Positions 17,001 through 25,066 of a stretch of DNA of 57,115 bases are shown one piece after another (position 1 is the first letter of the stretch; every line of letters begins with the position of its first letter). A program made the position numbers and the translations under genes. The notes beneath the pieces are model-generated. The model was given only the letters and a program-made list of their open reading frames with translations. It was not told the DNA's origin and did not search any database. Origin of the DNA: a virus; IMG/VR virus record IMGVR_UViG_3300048587_000396, positions 1 to 57,115 of that record. The stretch is one strand, 5' to 3'.

Positions 17001-19268
17001 CCCAGCCTTCTGTCGCGTGTTGAGGATGCGGGCGTCAATACGATCCCGAACGCTGCGGCCGCCGGGGCAGTCCTAGGCGTCCTTGGCTCGGGGGGCGCCC
17101 TACCGACTGGATGGTTCCTGGGGCTCAGCACCGGATGGACCTGCACTATCGCCCGTATCGATCAGGTGTGGGAATACTGGGACTTCGACATTCGGATCCA
17201 GGCCCCTGCTGGGACGGGTTCGTTGGTGATCACTTTGAACCCCAGCCAGGACCTGCCGGTTTCCAAGATCGTGTATGGATCTGTTCAGCTTCGCCGGGTG
17301 GCGCTTACCGGGACCGCTGCTCCCGTATATCTCCGCATGACGGCTAGGACCGCGGGCGATGTCCACGTGGCTGATTTCACCACCGCTGCTCTGTCGCTGA
17401 ACACAACGAACGAAACTCGCCAGGTGACGGGGGCGGCGAACTTCACTGCTCATGCGACGGCGGCGAAGTATCGTTTTTCGATAGTGGTCACTCCCGCCCC
17501 CGGCGATGCTACGGACATGACGATCCGTATCCGCCTGCCCCTCGCCGGCGCTTCTGATCCGGCCACCGACTTGCCGGCAGTTCCAAACGCCGAAGCGATC
17601 TATTGTCAGCTGCGGACTCAGGACGGGGTGCTGACTGACTCCCTGCCTATCCTCGCTCGCCCAGCGGAAGACGAGATCATGTTGGCGGACTCGGACGCTG
17701 CCCTGGTCAGCCCAGGCGATGTCCTTGCTATCGGCACGCTGGACACCGAGACGAGCGACTGGCTGGTGGACAAGATCACGCCCGGCCCAGACTTCGCCGC
17801 GAACATCGAGTTCATCGAGTATGCTCCTGCCGTGCTGGACGCGGACAAGGGGCCTATTCCGCCCTATGTCCCCGCGAATGGCAACGGCATCCTGGTGGAC
17901 CTGCCTCCGGTTCGTAACCTGATGATGAGCTCCACGCTCTACATTTACACGACCGACGGGGTGCCTAATCACACGATCCTGCTACAGTGGGATCCTCCGT
18001 CGTTCCAGGTAGCCTTCTATATCGTTTCGCGGCTGTATGTCGTGGCTGACCCTGGAATGGGGGTGTCTCCTCCCTATCAAAGCGAGAATGTTCTGCTGGA
18101 AATTGCACGAGTCCAGAACACTGAGTATGTGGACACGATCGACACCCGAACCCTTCGTCGAGCAGGCACCACGCTCCGCTATTTCGTCGTGCCAGTCTCC
18201 GTAAGCGGCCGCAGGGGGGAGAGCGAGGACGTAGAGGACATCTTCTTCCCGGATACCACTCCGCCCCCGGCGGTCGTGTTCAATACGAACGTCCTGTCCG
18301 AAACGACGATGCTCATCTGGGAGAGGCCGAATATCCCTGACTTGGCCGGCTATCAGGTTCGGTTCATCGATCAGACTTGGGCTCCGGTCAACCCCTCGTG
18401 GGAACAGATGGTCTCGGCGGTTGATTCAATCAGTCCAGGGCTGACCTCGCTGACCGTTCATATCCAGACCGGCATCTACGCTATTCGGGCATTTGACACG
18501 AGCGGGAACTTTGGTCCGCCTTCGTACTCGCTGACGAAGGTGGAACTGCTCCCGCACGTGGATGAGGTGACTCGGCTGACCGAGGGGCCTACCTGGACTG
18601 GCACCTTTGACCGGACAGTGATCGTCGACGATGAGCTCCGTCTGGCCACCGATCTGGACGGAAACTACTACTCCACCGGATGGTTCTACTCGGACTCCGC
18701 GGTGTCCTACGATGACTCGTGGTTGTTCCGGGTCCGGGGGGCGTTCGAATCGTATTCGTTCCCTGTTGGTCCCGACCCCGAGGGCGACTGGAATGCTCAG
18801 ATCTGGGTGGCGATCCAGCGTGAAGCACCGAAGCTTGACAGCCCGTGGTTCGACCCGTTGACGACGGCTGATCCGCTGGCGGGCGGGGTGGGCGTCTATA
18901 TTCCGCTCGGCAACGTGGCGCAGACAGACCTCGTGGGGCGCCTGATCAATTGGGCTGTTCGCCTCACCAGCAATCGAGTGGACCTCACGCCATCGGTGGT
19001 CCACGCTACGTTGATCGTGGATCACTCCGAGCGCACGGAGTTCGGCGACGATGTGCCAACAGGGACCGGGGGGTTGAACATTCCGTTCAGCAGTCCGTTC
19101 TTCACGCCCCCTACGGCAGCGGTTACGCTGAACAACGGGCAGAGCGGGGATCGCATCGTCAAGTCTACCTCGACCACGGCATTGACCGTGGAGGTCTTCA
19201 ACGCCGCCGGGACTTCGGTCGACCGAAGTATCGACTGGCAGGTCATCGGCTACGGCAGAGGAATCTAG
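14058..19268 (+). CDS. Tail tip / host specificity protein (gpJ-like)
   Basis: 1736-aa central tip protein; ATG at 14058 with AGGA upstream. Residues 1-90 form an I-like N-terminus (MEVVTREKF...), then a glycine run (nine Gly near 95) and a long hydrophobic Ala/Val segment at about 105-160, which recalls lambda gpI fused to gpJ. Residues 185-800 hold the conserved J core (NAINRYGVVPRVYGRHRVTPP start). A carbohydrate-like beta region lies around 830-1160, then two fibronectin-type III-like stretches near 1300-1450, and a variable C-terminus (about 1500-1736) likely to contact the receptor. In-frame fusion and length are consistent with J-type proteins. Confidence 0.85.
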   Translation: MEVVTREKFISSHQETHSLPEGLTIDEMLASISWSRELHQWTYVSIGGREVPAEFWKQVRPKQGHQILVALRPAGGGGGGGGSGKQILTAVAAVAIAVVAWYAAPAIVGAFAGVSAATASATMGTAVALTQAGLAIAGTLALGALVKPGRLGAQTLTNSGSAGNGPQESATYGVSGAQNAINRYGVVPRVYGRHRVTPPMAAEPYVVSSGTTQTINILLDFGYGPLLVEDIRIGNTPITQFPTARWWVHPNFLPGQALQFYQNDQSTLQVGAILAEGTNNVRVVPQDGSFITLEFQFPNGLIRFNEQGGSFQQNENVAIFAAPAGGTYQPIADFHPYALFGGEGGVQTAGPVQQGSVGIVRWSRGTTSGLPQGFTSSDPAVLQMQIGSTLTYNGVQYTILGISDTPGEPGDRVVELSAVPPDVSWIYTNTGIIPGQEGWPGTFILPGSAGTFGPLWVTFGPGIQDVAFHGQTRTPRTISICMQMPYESEWQVLVVRTSPVSTSQLVANQIIWSTLRSSRGNMPIAPRKGRTIMEVQVTASEQISGQVQNINALCTSILYDPRLNAWVPTRNPAWVYADILTGSANPRAVPWSQLDVPKLIEFANKCDALTVQGDIFATCDMVVDFRTTIGELSQTVCSAGRAAPAMLDGLYSVFLEDEDRDPVQMFTNRNASNFSATRSWVDQPHALNVKYLSEWSWDRQELVVYADGYDALNATKFETLELMGITRAPQAWRFGRYFLAAATLRRERLSIQTDVENLVCQRGDLVRIAHDRLLQNFAARARVIESAVIEMDAFLVTEMFSNSFFINEANTGVSGWPTGWSGGNLTPPAIGFAWLGRGVDERGRAYLDIRMAKAAAGGSTNSYSIWPTIFMGEVNSDDQIVSDWEVELLDQVNFVSDYIRINTQPTNSTGGTGLGSPNALKSWPSVGERKSLTDSKILGSTLGLVNGWRPNIEFAWQPTTDYPCSMDIRIFTPRFWINNPKPSLLSRVEDAGVNTIPNAAAAGAVLGVLGSGGALPTGWFLGLSTGWTCTIARIDQVWEYWDFDIRIQAPAGTGSLVITLNPSQDLPVSKIVYGSVQLRRVALTGTAAPVYLRMTARTAGDVHVADFTTAALSLNTTNETRQVTGAANFTAHATAAKYRFSIVVTPAPGDATDMTIRIRLPLAGASDPATDLPAVPNAEAIYCQLRTQDGVLTDSLPILARPAEDEIMLADSDAALVSPGDVLAIGTLDTETSDWLVDKITPGPDFAANIEFIEYAPAVLDADKGPIPPYVPANGNGILVDLPPVRNLMMSSTLYIYTTDGVPNHTILLQWDPPSFQVAFYIVSRLYVVADPGMGVSPPYQSENVLLEIARVQNTEYVDTIDTRTLRRAGTTLRYFVVPVSVSGRRGESEDVEDIFFPDTTPPPAVVFNTNVLSETTMLIWERPNIPDLAGYQVRFIDQTWAPVNPSWEQMVSAVDSISPGLTSLTVHIQTGIYAIRAFDTSGNFGPPSYSLTKVELLPHVDEVTRLTEGPTWTGTFDRTVIVDDELRLATDLDGNYYSTGWFYSDSAVSYDDSWLFRVRGAFESYSFPVGPDPEGDWNAQIWVAIQREAPKLDSPWFDPLTTADPLAGGVGVYIPLGNVAQTDLVGRLINWAVRLTSNRVDLTPSVVHATLIVDHSERTEFGDDVPTGTGGLNIPFSSPFFTPPTAAVTLNNGQSGDRIVKSTSTTALTVEVFNAAGTSVDRSIDWQVIGYGRGI

Positions 19269-19271
19269 ATC

Positions 19272-20879
19272 ATGGCACAGTTCTCCCGTCCTTCCCTCGT
19301 CGCGGCTATCGACGACGGCATCACTCTCTCGACCAAGGCGAACGGCGCCTGGGAGGCGCTCTACACGAACCACGCCGGGGCGGCACCGCCCCCCGATCCT
19401 GAGAAGGGGCAGGTGTGGGTTGACATCAGCGAGGAGGCGGGGTCTCCCAACCGGCACGAGCTGAAGATCTACACTGGATCGGTGTGGAGGCTCATGGGCA
19501 CGCTCAATCTCACCACGGGCGCCTACTCAGTCGCTGGCAACCTTCCGCTGGCGGGGGGAACAGTGACGGGGCCGATTCTGTTTCCGGCGGGGACCGCGGC
19601 TGCCCCCGCAGTGACTTTCGATGCGGACACGAACACGGGCATCTATCGTATCGGCGCTGACCGTCTAGGGTTCAGCACGAACGGCGTCATCCGAATGGAG
19701 ATCAACGCTGCCGGTCAGATCGGCATGAACAACGTCGCGGTTGATCCATTCCGGCTGTATGTCGCCCAGGCAGCGGCGGACGCCGTTGTCGCAAGTCGCA
19801 ATCGCTTCATCAACCTCAACACGGCGAACGATGCTTCGGTGAACCTGGAGTTCGCCACGGCCTCCGGCGCGCTGCGCGGTGCGGTGCGCGGTCAGCGCGA
19901 GGGCGGCACGAACCATGGTCGACTGATCTTGTCCTCGGCTCTCAGCGGCGCTCAGGTCGATGTGCTGACCCTGGCTTCTGATGGGGACGTCTACCCCTTC
20001 AACCAAATCAAGCTCAACAACGACAAACCGATTTACTTCGGCGGCGTTGCGTCCATCCAGCGTCAGGCTGCTGGGCATGTGATCTTCAATAGGGACACAA
20101 ACTATCGCGATTGGTGGAGTGCCACGGACGGCGCGTGGCGCTGGCAGGGCGGGACCTCTTACGGCACGACGCTGATGACGCTAAACGCCGCAGGCACGCT
20201 CGTTGTCGGCATCATATATAGCCCCCTCCTTCGTGGAGGGCCCAACGACGCTGGACATCTGAACTGCTGGGGAAGTTCAGGTCAGGTGAACTTCCGCTGG
20301 CACGGGGGTATTTCGGGTCTAGCGCAGCGAGTGAACGAAGCTTTAGAGGAGCGGATCTGCACGGCTGTTAACGCTGGGAATCTCGGATACGTCGGCGGCA
20401 GCGGCGGCCCGACTGGTATTGCACTGAACGGACAAGCCTTCGACGGAACGCTGTTCGGCATCTTCGTCGACGCTATATCCGACGAGCGCATCAAGGACAA
20501 TATCCGGAACACCGATCATGATGCGCTAGATACAGTCATGTCGGTGCCTGTTCGGGCATTCGACGTGAAGGGTGAGGTCGCGGCTTGGCAGCGCAGCGTC
20601 GGCTTGACTCCTGAGCAGCGCGCGGAAGCCTTGCTGAACGCGGAGCCTGTTCCGGTCCCTATTGGCTTCGTCACTCAGGAGCTCCAGGCGAAGGTCCCGG
20701 AAGCGGTGCGGGTTCCCCCCGTCGGGCACAAGCAGCCAGAAGGAAGCCCGCTTCCCGATGACGTTCAGACCTATTCACCTGAGACGCTCGTTCCCTATCT
20801 GTGGCGGGCGATCCAACAGCAGCAGGAGATCATCGACACCCTGACGGCACGGGTCGCCTCGCTGGAGGGAAAGACATGA
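19272..20879 (+). CDS. Tail fibre with C-terminal S74 chaperone
   Basis: 535 aa. The N-terminus (about 1-90) is a short attachment region, the middle contains GIYRIGADRLGFSTNGVIRMEINAAG, a repeat typical of trimeric fibre shafts. The C-terminal 130 residues start at SDERIKDNIR, the signature of the peptidase S74 intramolecular chaperone, and end in a coiled coil (IQQQQEIIDTLTARVASLEGK). Known S74 domains trimerise the fibre and then cut themselves off just before the Ser of the SDxRxK motif. The fibre lies 3 bases after the tip protein and overlaps the next gene. Confidence 0.85.
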   Translation: MAQFSRPSLVAAIDDGITLSTKANGAWEALYTNHAGAAPPPDPEKGQVWVDISEEAGSPNRHELKIYTGSVWRLMGTLNLTTGAYSVAGNLPLAGGTVTGPILFPAGTAAAPAVTFDADTNTGIYRIGADRLGFSTNGVIRMEINAAGQIGMNNVAVDPFRLYVAQAAADAVVASRNRFINLNTANDASVNLEFATASGALRGAVRGQREGGTNHGRLILSSALSGAQVDVLTLASDGDVYPFNQIKLNNDKPIYFGGVASIQRQAAGHVIFNRDTNYRDWWSATDGAWRWQGGTSYGTTLMTLNAAGTLVVGIIYSPLLRGGPNDAGHLNCWGSSGQVNFRWHGGISGLAQRVNEALEERICTAVNAGNLGYVGGSGGPTGIALNGQAFDGTLFGIFVDAISDERIKDNIRNTDHDALDTVMSVPVRAFDVKGEVAAWQRSVGLTPEQRAEALLNAEPVPVPIGFVTQELQAKVPEAVRVPPVGHKQPEGSPLPDDVQTYSPETLVPYLWRAIQQQQEIIDTLTARVASLEGKT

Positions 20880-21151
20880 GTGATCAGACCCCGAGATCGA
20901 CAACTGAAATCTCCACGAAGGAGACGATCGTGGGCGGAGTCACCACATCGCTCAAGCGATTGGACCCGAACATGCTGGCGGTGCTCATGCTTGTCATGGT
21001 CCTGAACGGGCTGTTTTTCTGGGCCTATTCCGAGAACCTCAAGCTGAAGCATCAGGAGTTTCTGGTGGCGATTCAGTCCTGCAATGTGTCGGGGTCGAAT
21101 CTCCTTTCCAGAGTTCTTGGATCGTCCATTCCTGGAGGACTCGACCGATGA
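20876..21151 (+). CDS. Putative holin-like small membrane protein
   Basis: 91 aa, ATGA overlap with the fibre gene and with the endolysin. A charged N-terminus (about 1-33) is followed by one membrane segment, NMLAVLMLVMVLNGLFFWAY, then a periplasmic or cytoplasmic tail. Position directly before the endolysin supports a lysis role. With a single segment it would be a class III-like or pinholin-like protein, or an accessory lysis protein. Confidence 0.55.
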   Translation: MSDQTPRSTTEISTKETIVGGVTTSLKRLDPNMLAVLMLVMVLNGLFFWAYSENLKLKHQEFLVAIQSCNVSGSNLLSRVLGSSIPGGLDR

Positions 21152-21843
21152 TTCAGTGGCCGACGCAAGCTGAAGTTCAGGCGTTCTTTGGACCGCCTGC
21201 GCAGAACCAGGTGATGATGAACACTCCCTATCCCTTCCGTCTGGCGTGGGATAGATCCGTCATCGTGAATCGCTTTCAGTGTCATGCCAAGGTTCACGAC
21301 ACCTTCCATGAGGTGTTCAAGCGGACGCTCGAGCACTACGGGATCGGTCGCATCGTCGAACTTCGCTTGGACATGTTCGGTGGATGCTTCAACCATCGAG
21401 CCATGCGCGGGGGATCTCAGCTGTCGATGCATTCGTGGGGCATCGCCATCGATCTCGATCCGGAGCGCAATCAACTCAGCTGGAACCGCTCACGAGCGGC
21501 TTTCGCGCAGCCGGAATACGAGCCGTTCTGGGAGATAGTCGAAAGCCAGGGCCTCGTTTCGCTGGGCCGCGAACGCGACTTCGACTGGATGCACTTCCAG
21601 GCTGCTCGCCTGTCCGGGGGAGCAGCTACCTCCGGTGCGAATACGAAAGCGGCTCCGCTCGCCACTCGAGAACAGATCATCGAAGCTCAGCGTCGACTCG
21701 GGGTGACGCCTGACGGCATCGTCGGACCGCGCACTCGCGCGGCGACGGAGGACTTCCAGCGCAGCAAGGGGATGCAGGTAACTGGCGTGATTGGTCCATT
21801 GACGCTCGCCGCTCTCGGTATCACGCCGAGCGACGCAGGATAA
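21148..21843 (+). CDS. Endolysin: M15 peptidase with peptidoglycan-binding domain
   Basis: 231 aa. Residues 30-155 are a D-Ala-D-Ala carboxypeptidase-like (VanY/M15) zinc peptidase: His95 and Asp102 in SMHSWGIAIDLD, and His149 in DWMHF. Residues 175-225 are a PG_binding_1 domain (IIEAQRRLGVTPDGIVGPRTRAATEDFQ). No signal peptide is seen, so release depends on a holin. The gene ends the structural operon, with the stop just before a new promoter. Confidence 0.88.
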   Translation: MIQWPTQAEVQAFFGPPAQNQVMMNTPYPFRLAWDRSVIVNRFQCHAKVHDTFHEVFKRTLEHYGIGRIVELRLDMFGGCFNHRAMRGGSQLSMHSWGIAIDLDPERNQLSWNRSRAAFAQPEYEPFWEIVESQGLVSLGRERDFDWMHFQAARLSGGAATSGANTKAAPLATREQIIEAQRRLGVTPDGIVGPRTRAATEDFQRSKGMQVTGVIGPLTLAALGITPSDAG

Positions 21844-21850
21844 AAGGCGC

Positions 21851-21878
21851 TTGCTCAACTGCCGCGCCGTGCTACGCT
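21851..21878 (+). promoter_or_regulatory. Sigma70-like promoter for the exported-protein genes
   Basis: TTGCTC, 16 bases, TACGCT; the surrounding GGCGCTTGC...GCCGTGCTA.GCTGG string closely matches the capsid promoter at 2247. A leader hairpin (TGCTCGG/CCGAGCA) follows, then AGGAGA before the ATG at 21932. Confidence 0.6.
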
Positions 21879-21931
21879 GGTAACGCTACCGTGCTCGGCG
21901 GCTCCCGAGCAATTTCACAGGAGACGTTTCC

Positions 21932-22372
21932 ATGCGTTCCAAGTTCCTTGCGGCCTGCGCTGCTCTCGCCTTGCTCGCCGTCCCCGTCACGGCGGCCGAG
22001 ATCGGCATCGGCCTCGGCTCGCTCACCACGGGAGCCGGAGCCGCCGGTGTGACCGGCGCGCAGTCCGCGACCCAGGGTGGCTCGCTGTCGGCGATCGCCG
22101 GCATCACCGCCGGAGGCGTCACCGCTGGCCAGACCTCCTCCACCACCGGCCTCGCCGGCGGGCAGGCGTCCTGCACCAGCGGGCCGAACTGCACGTCCAT
22201 CGCCGAACAGACCGGCACGTCGGGCACGACCGGCGGGGTCACGTCGTTCAGCGGTTCGCTCGGTCTCGCCGGAACGGTCGCCGCCGGGCAGGCGACGGGC
22301 GCGGCGGGCGGCGTCCAGGCCGGTCAGGCCGGGACGACCTTCAACTATCTGAACCTGTTCGCGAACCCGTGA
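21932..22372 (+). CDS. Exported glycine/alanine-rich protein
   Basis: 146 aa. A clear Sec signal peptide (MRSKFLAACAALALLAVPVTAA) should be cut after about residue 22. The mature part is almost only Gly, Ala, Thr, Ser and Gln, with repeated AGQ motifs (VTAGQTSST, VAAGQATG, VQAGQAG) and two cysteines (ASCTSGPNCTS) that could form a disulfide. I do not recognise a family. Its own promoter and leader suggest strong, independent expression. It might act in the periplasm or at the cell surface. Confidence 0.75.
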   Translation: MRSKFLAACAALALLAVPVTAAEIGIGLGSLTTGAGAAGVTGAQSATQGGSLSAIAGITAGGVTAGQTSSTTGLAGGQASCTSGPNCTSIAEQTGTSGTTGGVTSFSGSLGLAGTVAAGQATGAAGGVQAGQAGTTFNYLNLFANP

Positions 22373-22454
22373 TGGCGCGGCGTCCGTGAGGACGTCCGTC
22401 GGCGGATTCGGCCCCCCAGGCGCTTGGACAGGTGCCTTCCCGGCTGAATCAAGT

Positions 22455-22488
22455 CCTGGTGATCCGACCGGGGGGTAGGATCACCAGG
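22455..22488 (+). terminator. 11-bp perfect hairpin between the exported-protein genes
   Basis: CCTGGTGATCC (22455-22465) pairs with GGATCACCAGG (22478-22488) over a 12-base loop holding six G. There is no T tract, so it may be a translation or RNA-stability element rather than a terminator. Confidence 0.4.
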
Positions 22489-22513
22489 CACTCTCCAACA
22501 TGGGAAAAACGAA

Positions 22514-23209
22514 ATGACCATCCATCGCATTTTTCGCTTGGGACTGATGGCTGCTTTCATCAGCGCTCCCCTGGCGGTTCACGCGCAGACGGCGACCGGC
22601 ACCGGACAGGCGGCGGCTGGAGCGACCGCTGGCGCCGGAGCTCAGAGCGGCTCGGCTGCGATCATCCAGCAGACCTTCACCAGTCCCGGCCAGCAGAGCC
22701 TCACCTACGGTGGCGGGACGACGAACCGCGTGATCCAGGAAGGCGGATATCGGCAGGACTATCGGGCCACCATCCGCAACACGCCGGACGCCTATGCGCC
22801 GAACGTCAGCGGCGGCACGAACTCCTGCCTCGTCGGCATGAGCGGCGCCGGGTCGGTCGCCGGCTTCGGCATCGGTCTCGGCGGGAACTGGTCGGACCCG
22901 GACTGCGAGAGGCGTCAGCTCGCCGCCCTGGCGCACAATACCGGGCAGACTGCCCTCGCGCAGGAAGTTCTGTGCGGATCGCGTGACGTCCGTGAAGCAC
23001 GCGCCAGACTCGGCCAGCCGTGCCTCGCTGACGTCCAGCGTCAGCAGGCGGCCGCAGTTCAGCAGCCTGTCGCCGTGGTCCAGCCGACTCCCGTGGCCTA
23101 TCGGGAAGTCGTGGGTGGCGGCGCGCCCCCCGCCGTGCGGACGGTGCCCGACTGGTGCGCGACGGCCAGCGCGGCCGAACGTCGCCAGTATCGCTCGACC
23201 TGCGGCTGA
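22514..23209 (+). CDS. Exported cysteine-containing protein, unknown function
   Basis: 231 aa. A signal peptide (MTIHRIFRLGLMAAFISAPLAVHAQ) ends near residue 25. The mature N-terminus is again Gly/Ala/Gln-rich, like its neighbour, while the C-terminal half has a folded look with cysteines in NSCLVG, DPDCERRQ, EVLCGS, QPCLADV, DWCAT and the final STCG. Six or more Cys suggest disulfides in the periplasm. No family is recognised. Sharing leader style and position with the upstream exported protein suggests they act together. Confidence 0.75.
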   Translation: MTIHRIFRLGLMAAFISAPLAVHAQTATGTGQAAAGATAGAGAQSGSAAIIQQTFTSPGQQSLTYGGGTTNRVIQEGGYRQDYRATIRNTPDAYAPNVSGGTNSCLVGMSGAGSVAGFGIGLGGNWSDPDCERRQLAALAHNTGQTALAQEVLCGSRDVREARARLGQPCLADVQRQQAAAVQQPVAVVQPTPVAYREVVGGGAPPAVRTVPDWCATASAAERRQYRSTCG

Positions 23210-23224
23210 CGGAGGACAGGACCG

Positions 23225-23452
23225 ATGAACCCCGCCGAAGTCCTGATCCACCGCATCAACGTAGCCGAGCAGCACAAGCGGATCTCCGAGTTCGAGATCG
23301 CCGAGGCCGAGCGTCAGCTCGAGGCAGTCGCCAGAATTCCGGGCGTCGTGGTCGCCAACGAGGTGATCGAGGGCCTTCTGCCCGAAGCGCGAAATCGAGT
23401 TCTCCCGCGCCTGAACCTCACCGGCCGCTTCGCCTATCTGGGGCGGACGTGA
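23225..23452 (+). CDS. Small helical protein, unknown
   Basis: 75 aa, GAGGACAGG ribosome site, 15 bases after the previous stop. It has a helical heptad-like N-terminus (VLIHRINVAEQHKRISEFEIAEAERQLEAVAR), probably a short coiled coil. It is the last gene of the rightward late block, just before paired hairpins. Confidence 0.6.
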   Translation: MNPAEVLIHRINVAEQHKRISEFEIAEAERQLEAVARIPGVVVANEVIEGLLPEARNRVLPRLNLTGRFAYLGRT

Positions 23453-23456
23453 TCGA

Positions 23457-23534
23457 TTGCTCGCGCTAGATCCCTCACGTTCCCCTGCGGGAGGCGCGAG
23501 CAACGGCTGGCGGGGCTTCGATCTCCGCCAGCCG
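23457..23534. terminator. Tandem hairpins between convergent gene blocks
   Basis: Two adjacent perfect stems: TTGCTCGCGC/GCGCGAGCAA (23457-23466 with 23494-23503) and CGGCTGGCGG/CCGCCAGCCG (23504-23513 with 23525-23534). They lie between a rightward stop at 23452 and a leftward stop at 23541, so they probably end transcription from both sides. Confidence 0.65.
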
Positions 23535-23540
23535 CCCTAT

Positions 23541-24410
23541 TCAATCCTCACGAATACCTAGGAACACCGGGAACCGCGGCTTCTCTTTGATGCCCGTGGG
23601 CTGGAAGCGATACTTGACAATCTTGCCTACCGGGGGGTTCGCCCAGAACTCGGCTCTCGTTGCCTCGTCCATCCCCGTTCCAATCTCGAACTCGATGCCG
23701 GTCACCAGGTCTCGCACGCGAAGCGAGCCAGTGGTTCCCTTGGGATGGCGGTTCGCCTTGTGGCTGGAGCGCTTCATGGTCCCAAGCGCATTCCTCACTT
23801 GCTCGTTGTCGTTGCGCATCTGCTCGTCGATGCTGAGTATGAGCGCCTCGCTGTCCTCGAACCTCTTAAGCTTGAGGAGCTCGCCCGTGCGGGCGCTGGC
23901 CCGGCCAAACTTGTAGAGGCTCATCGGATCACGCAGCATGATGCCCTCGTATCCCTTCGACAGGATGTGGGCTTCGTAGTCCAGGACCTCAGCCACGGAG
24001 GCGACCTTGACTTGCTGAAGCTTGCGAACGGTGATGTGGCCATCCGGGTCCGCGTCGAACGTTGAGGGCAGACGGGCGAAGCGCGAGACGAATGCGTCCT
24101 GCGGCATATCGAACCTGTCGAATACCCAGAAGCTCACGCGGGGGACGCCATCCTCGCTCATGACCGCCGAGGTCGTGCGATGGAATGCCTGCGGATGCCA
24201 CGATGGCGACGTCACCAGTTCGCCGTCCAGACCGTTGTGCGCGTGGTCCCCCAGATGCGTCTGGAGATAGACGTTGGGGATGGGCTTGATGCGTCTGCTG
24301 ATCAACACTCCGTCGATTACCAGGGCGCGGATGCCGTCCAGCTTGGGACTGGCGAGTAGCGGGAAGGTGAGGCGGTCGATGACCGCTTTTCCTGAGAGCA
24401 TAGGCTTCAT
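23541..24410 (-). CDS. ATP-dependent DNA ligase
   Basis: 289-aa compact ligase. The adenylated lysine is Lys23 in motif I, SPKLDGIRAL; motif III-like VSFWVFDRFD and motif IV EGIMLRDP follow, then LLKLKRFED (motif V). The C-terminal half is the OB fold (SLRVRDLVTGIEFEIGTG, KYRF). No extra DNA-binding domain is present, as in T7-like phage ligases. It overlaps the next upstream gene's stop by 4 bases. Confidence 0.9.
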   Translation of the reverse strand: MKPMLSGKAVIDRLTFPLLASPKLDGIRALVIDGVLISRRIKPIPNVYLQTHLGDHAHNGLDGELVTSPSWHPQAFHRTTSAVMSEDGVPRVSFWVFDRFDMPQDAFVSRFARLPSTFDADPDGHITVRKLQQVKVASVAEVLDYEAHILSKGYEGIMLRDPMSLYKFGRASARTGELLKLKRFEDSEALILSIDEQMRNDNEQVRNALGTMKRSSHKANRHPKGTTGSLRVRDLVTGIEFEIGTGMDEATRAEFWANPPVGKIVKYRFQPTGIKEKPRFPVFLGIRED

Positions 24411-25066
24411 GGCTGTAGCGTAACCCCATGGCGTTCGTTAAGCAAGCGCCAGCGGCTCCCTATGAACCGCTGATCGGCCTCGCTGATTGCGACTGGTTGA
24501 GCGTATCTCGCGGCCACCTCCTCCGTGGTTTCGAACTTCCCAGCGTTCATCTTCGTGGAGCGCGTTGGAATTCGCCAGTCTCCAGCGCGGCGCGGCAACG
24601 GTAGCCCCGCCAACACGCTTGCGATGTTCGCCACAAGCTCCTCATAACGAATGTGGTGACGCTTGAGCGGGTGAGTGTAGGACCTGAGCTTCTCGTGATA
24701 GAGCTCCAGCAGCGACGGATAGGTGTGATAGAACACCTGGTCACGGGGGATCGCTATCCACGGCGCTCGAATGAACTCGCTGAACGTCGCCTGCACCGGG
24801 CTCTCGCGATGCTGGATGTTGAAGTCCACCTTGATCGTGCTCTTGCGCGACATCTCGTAAGGACGCCGATACATCGAGACGAGCCAGTTCTCAGGACGCT
24901 TGGAGATCGTCAGGCAGAACACTTGATCGTGCTCGGGAACAAGGTTGATCCTGCCGTGCTTCCATCCAAGTCTGTCCGTCAGTTCGACATCGAAGTTCGC
25001 CTTGATGAGCTGCGACAGGAAACGAGTTCCCGTGTTCCGCTCACCGTAGATCTTACAGCGCATCAC
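24407..25066 (-). CDS. Sulfotransferase-like protein
   Basis: 219 aa. The start IYGERNTGTRFLSQLIKANF matches the 5'-phosphosulfate-binding loop of phage and bacterial PAPS sulfotransferases (GER.SGT pattern at 8-14). CLTISKRPENWLVSMYRRPY near 50-70 resembles the 3'-phosphate-binding motif (R-P-..W..S). Substrate is unknown: it could be a glycan, a cell-surface molecule or modified DNA. It lies between ligase and an SNF2-type helicase with small overlaps, so it is expressed with DNA genes. Confidence 0.65.
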   Translation of the reverse strand: MMRCKIYGERNTGTRFLSQLIKANFDVELTDRLGWKHGRINLVPEHDQVFCLTISKRPENWLVSMYRRPYEMSRKSTIKVDFNIQHRESPVQATFSEFIRAPWIAIPRDQVFYHTYPSLLELYHEKLRSYTHPLKRHHIRYEELVANIASVLAGLPLPRRAGDWRIPTRSTKMNAGKFETTEEVAARYAQPVAISEADQRFIGSRWRLLNERHGVTLQP

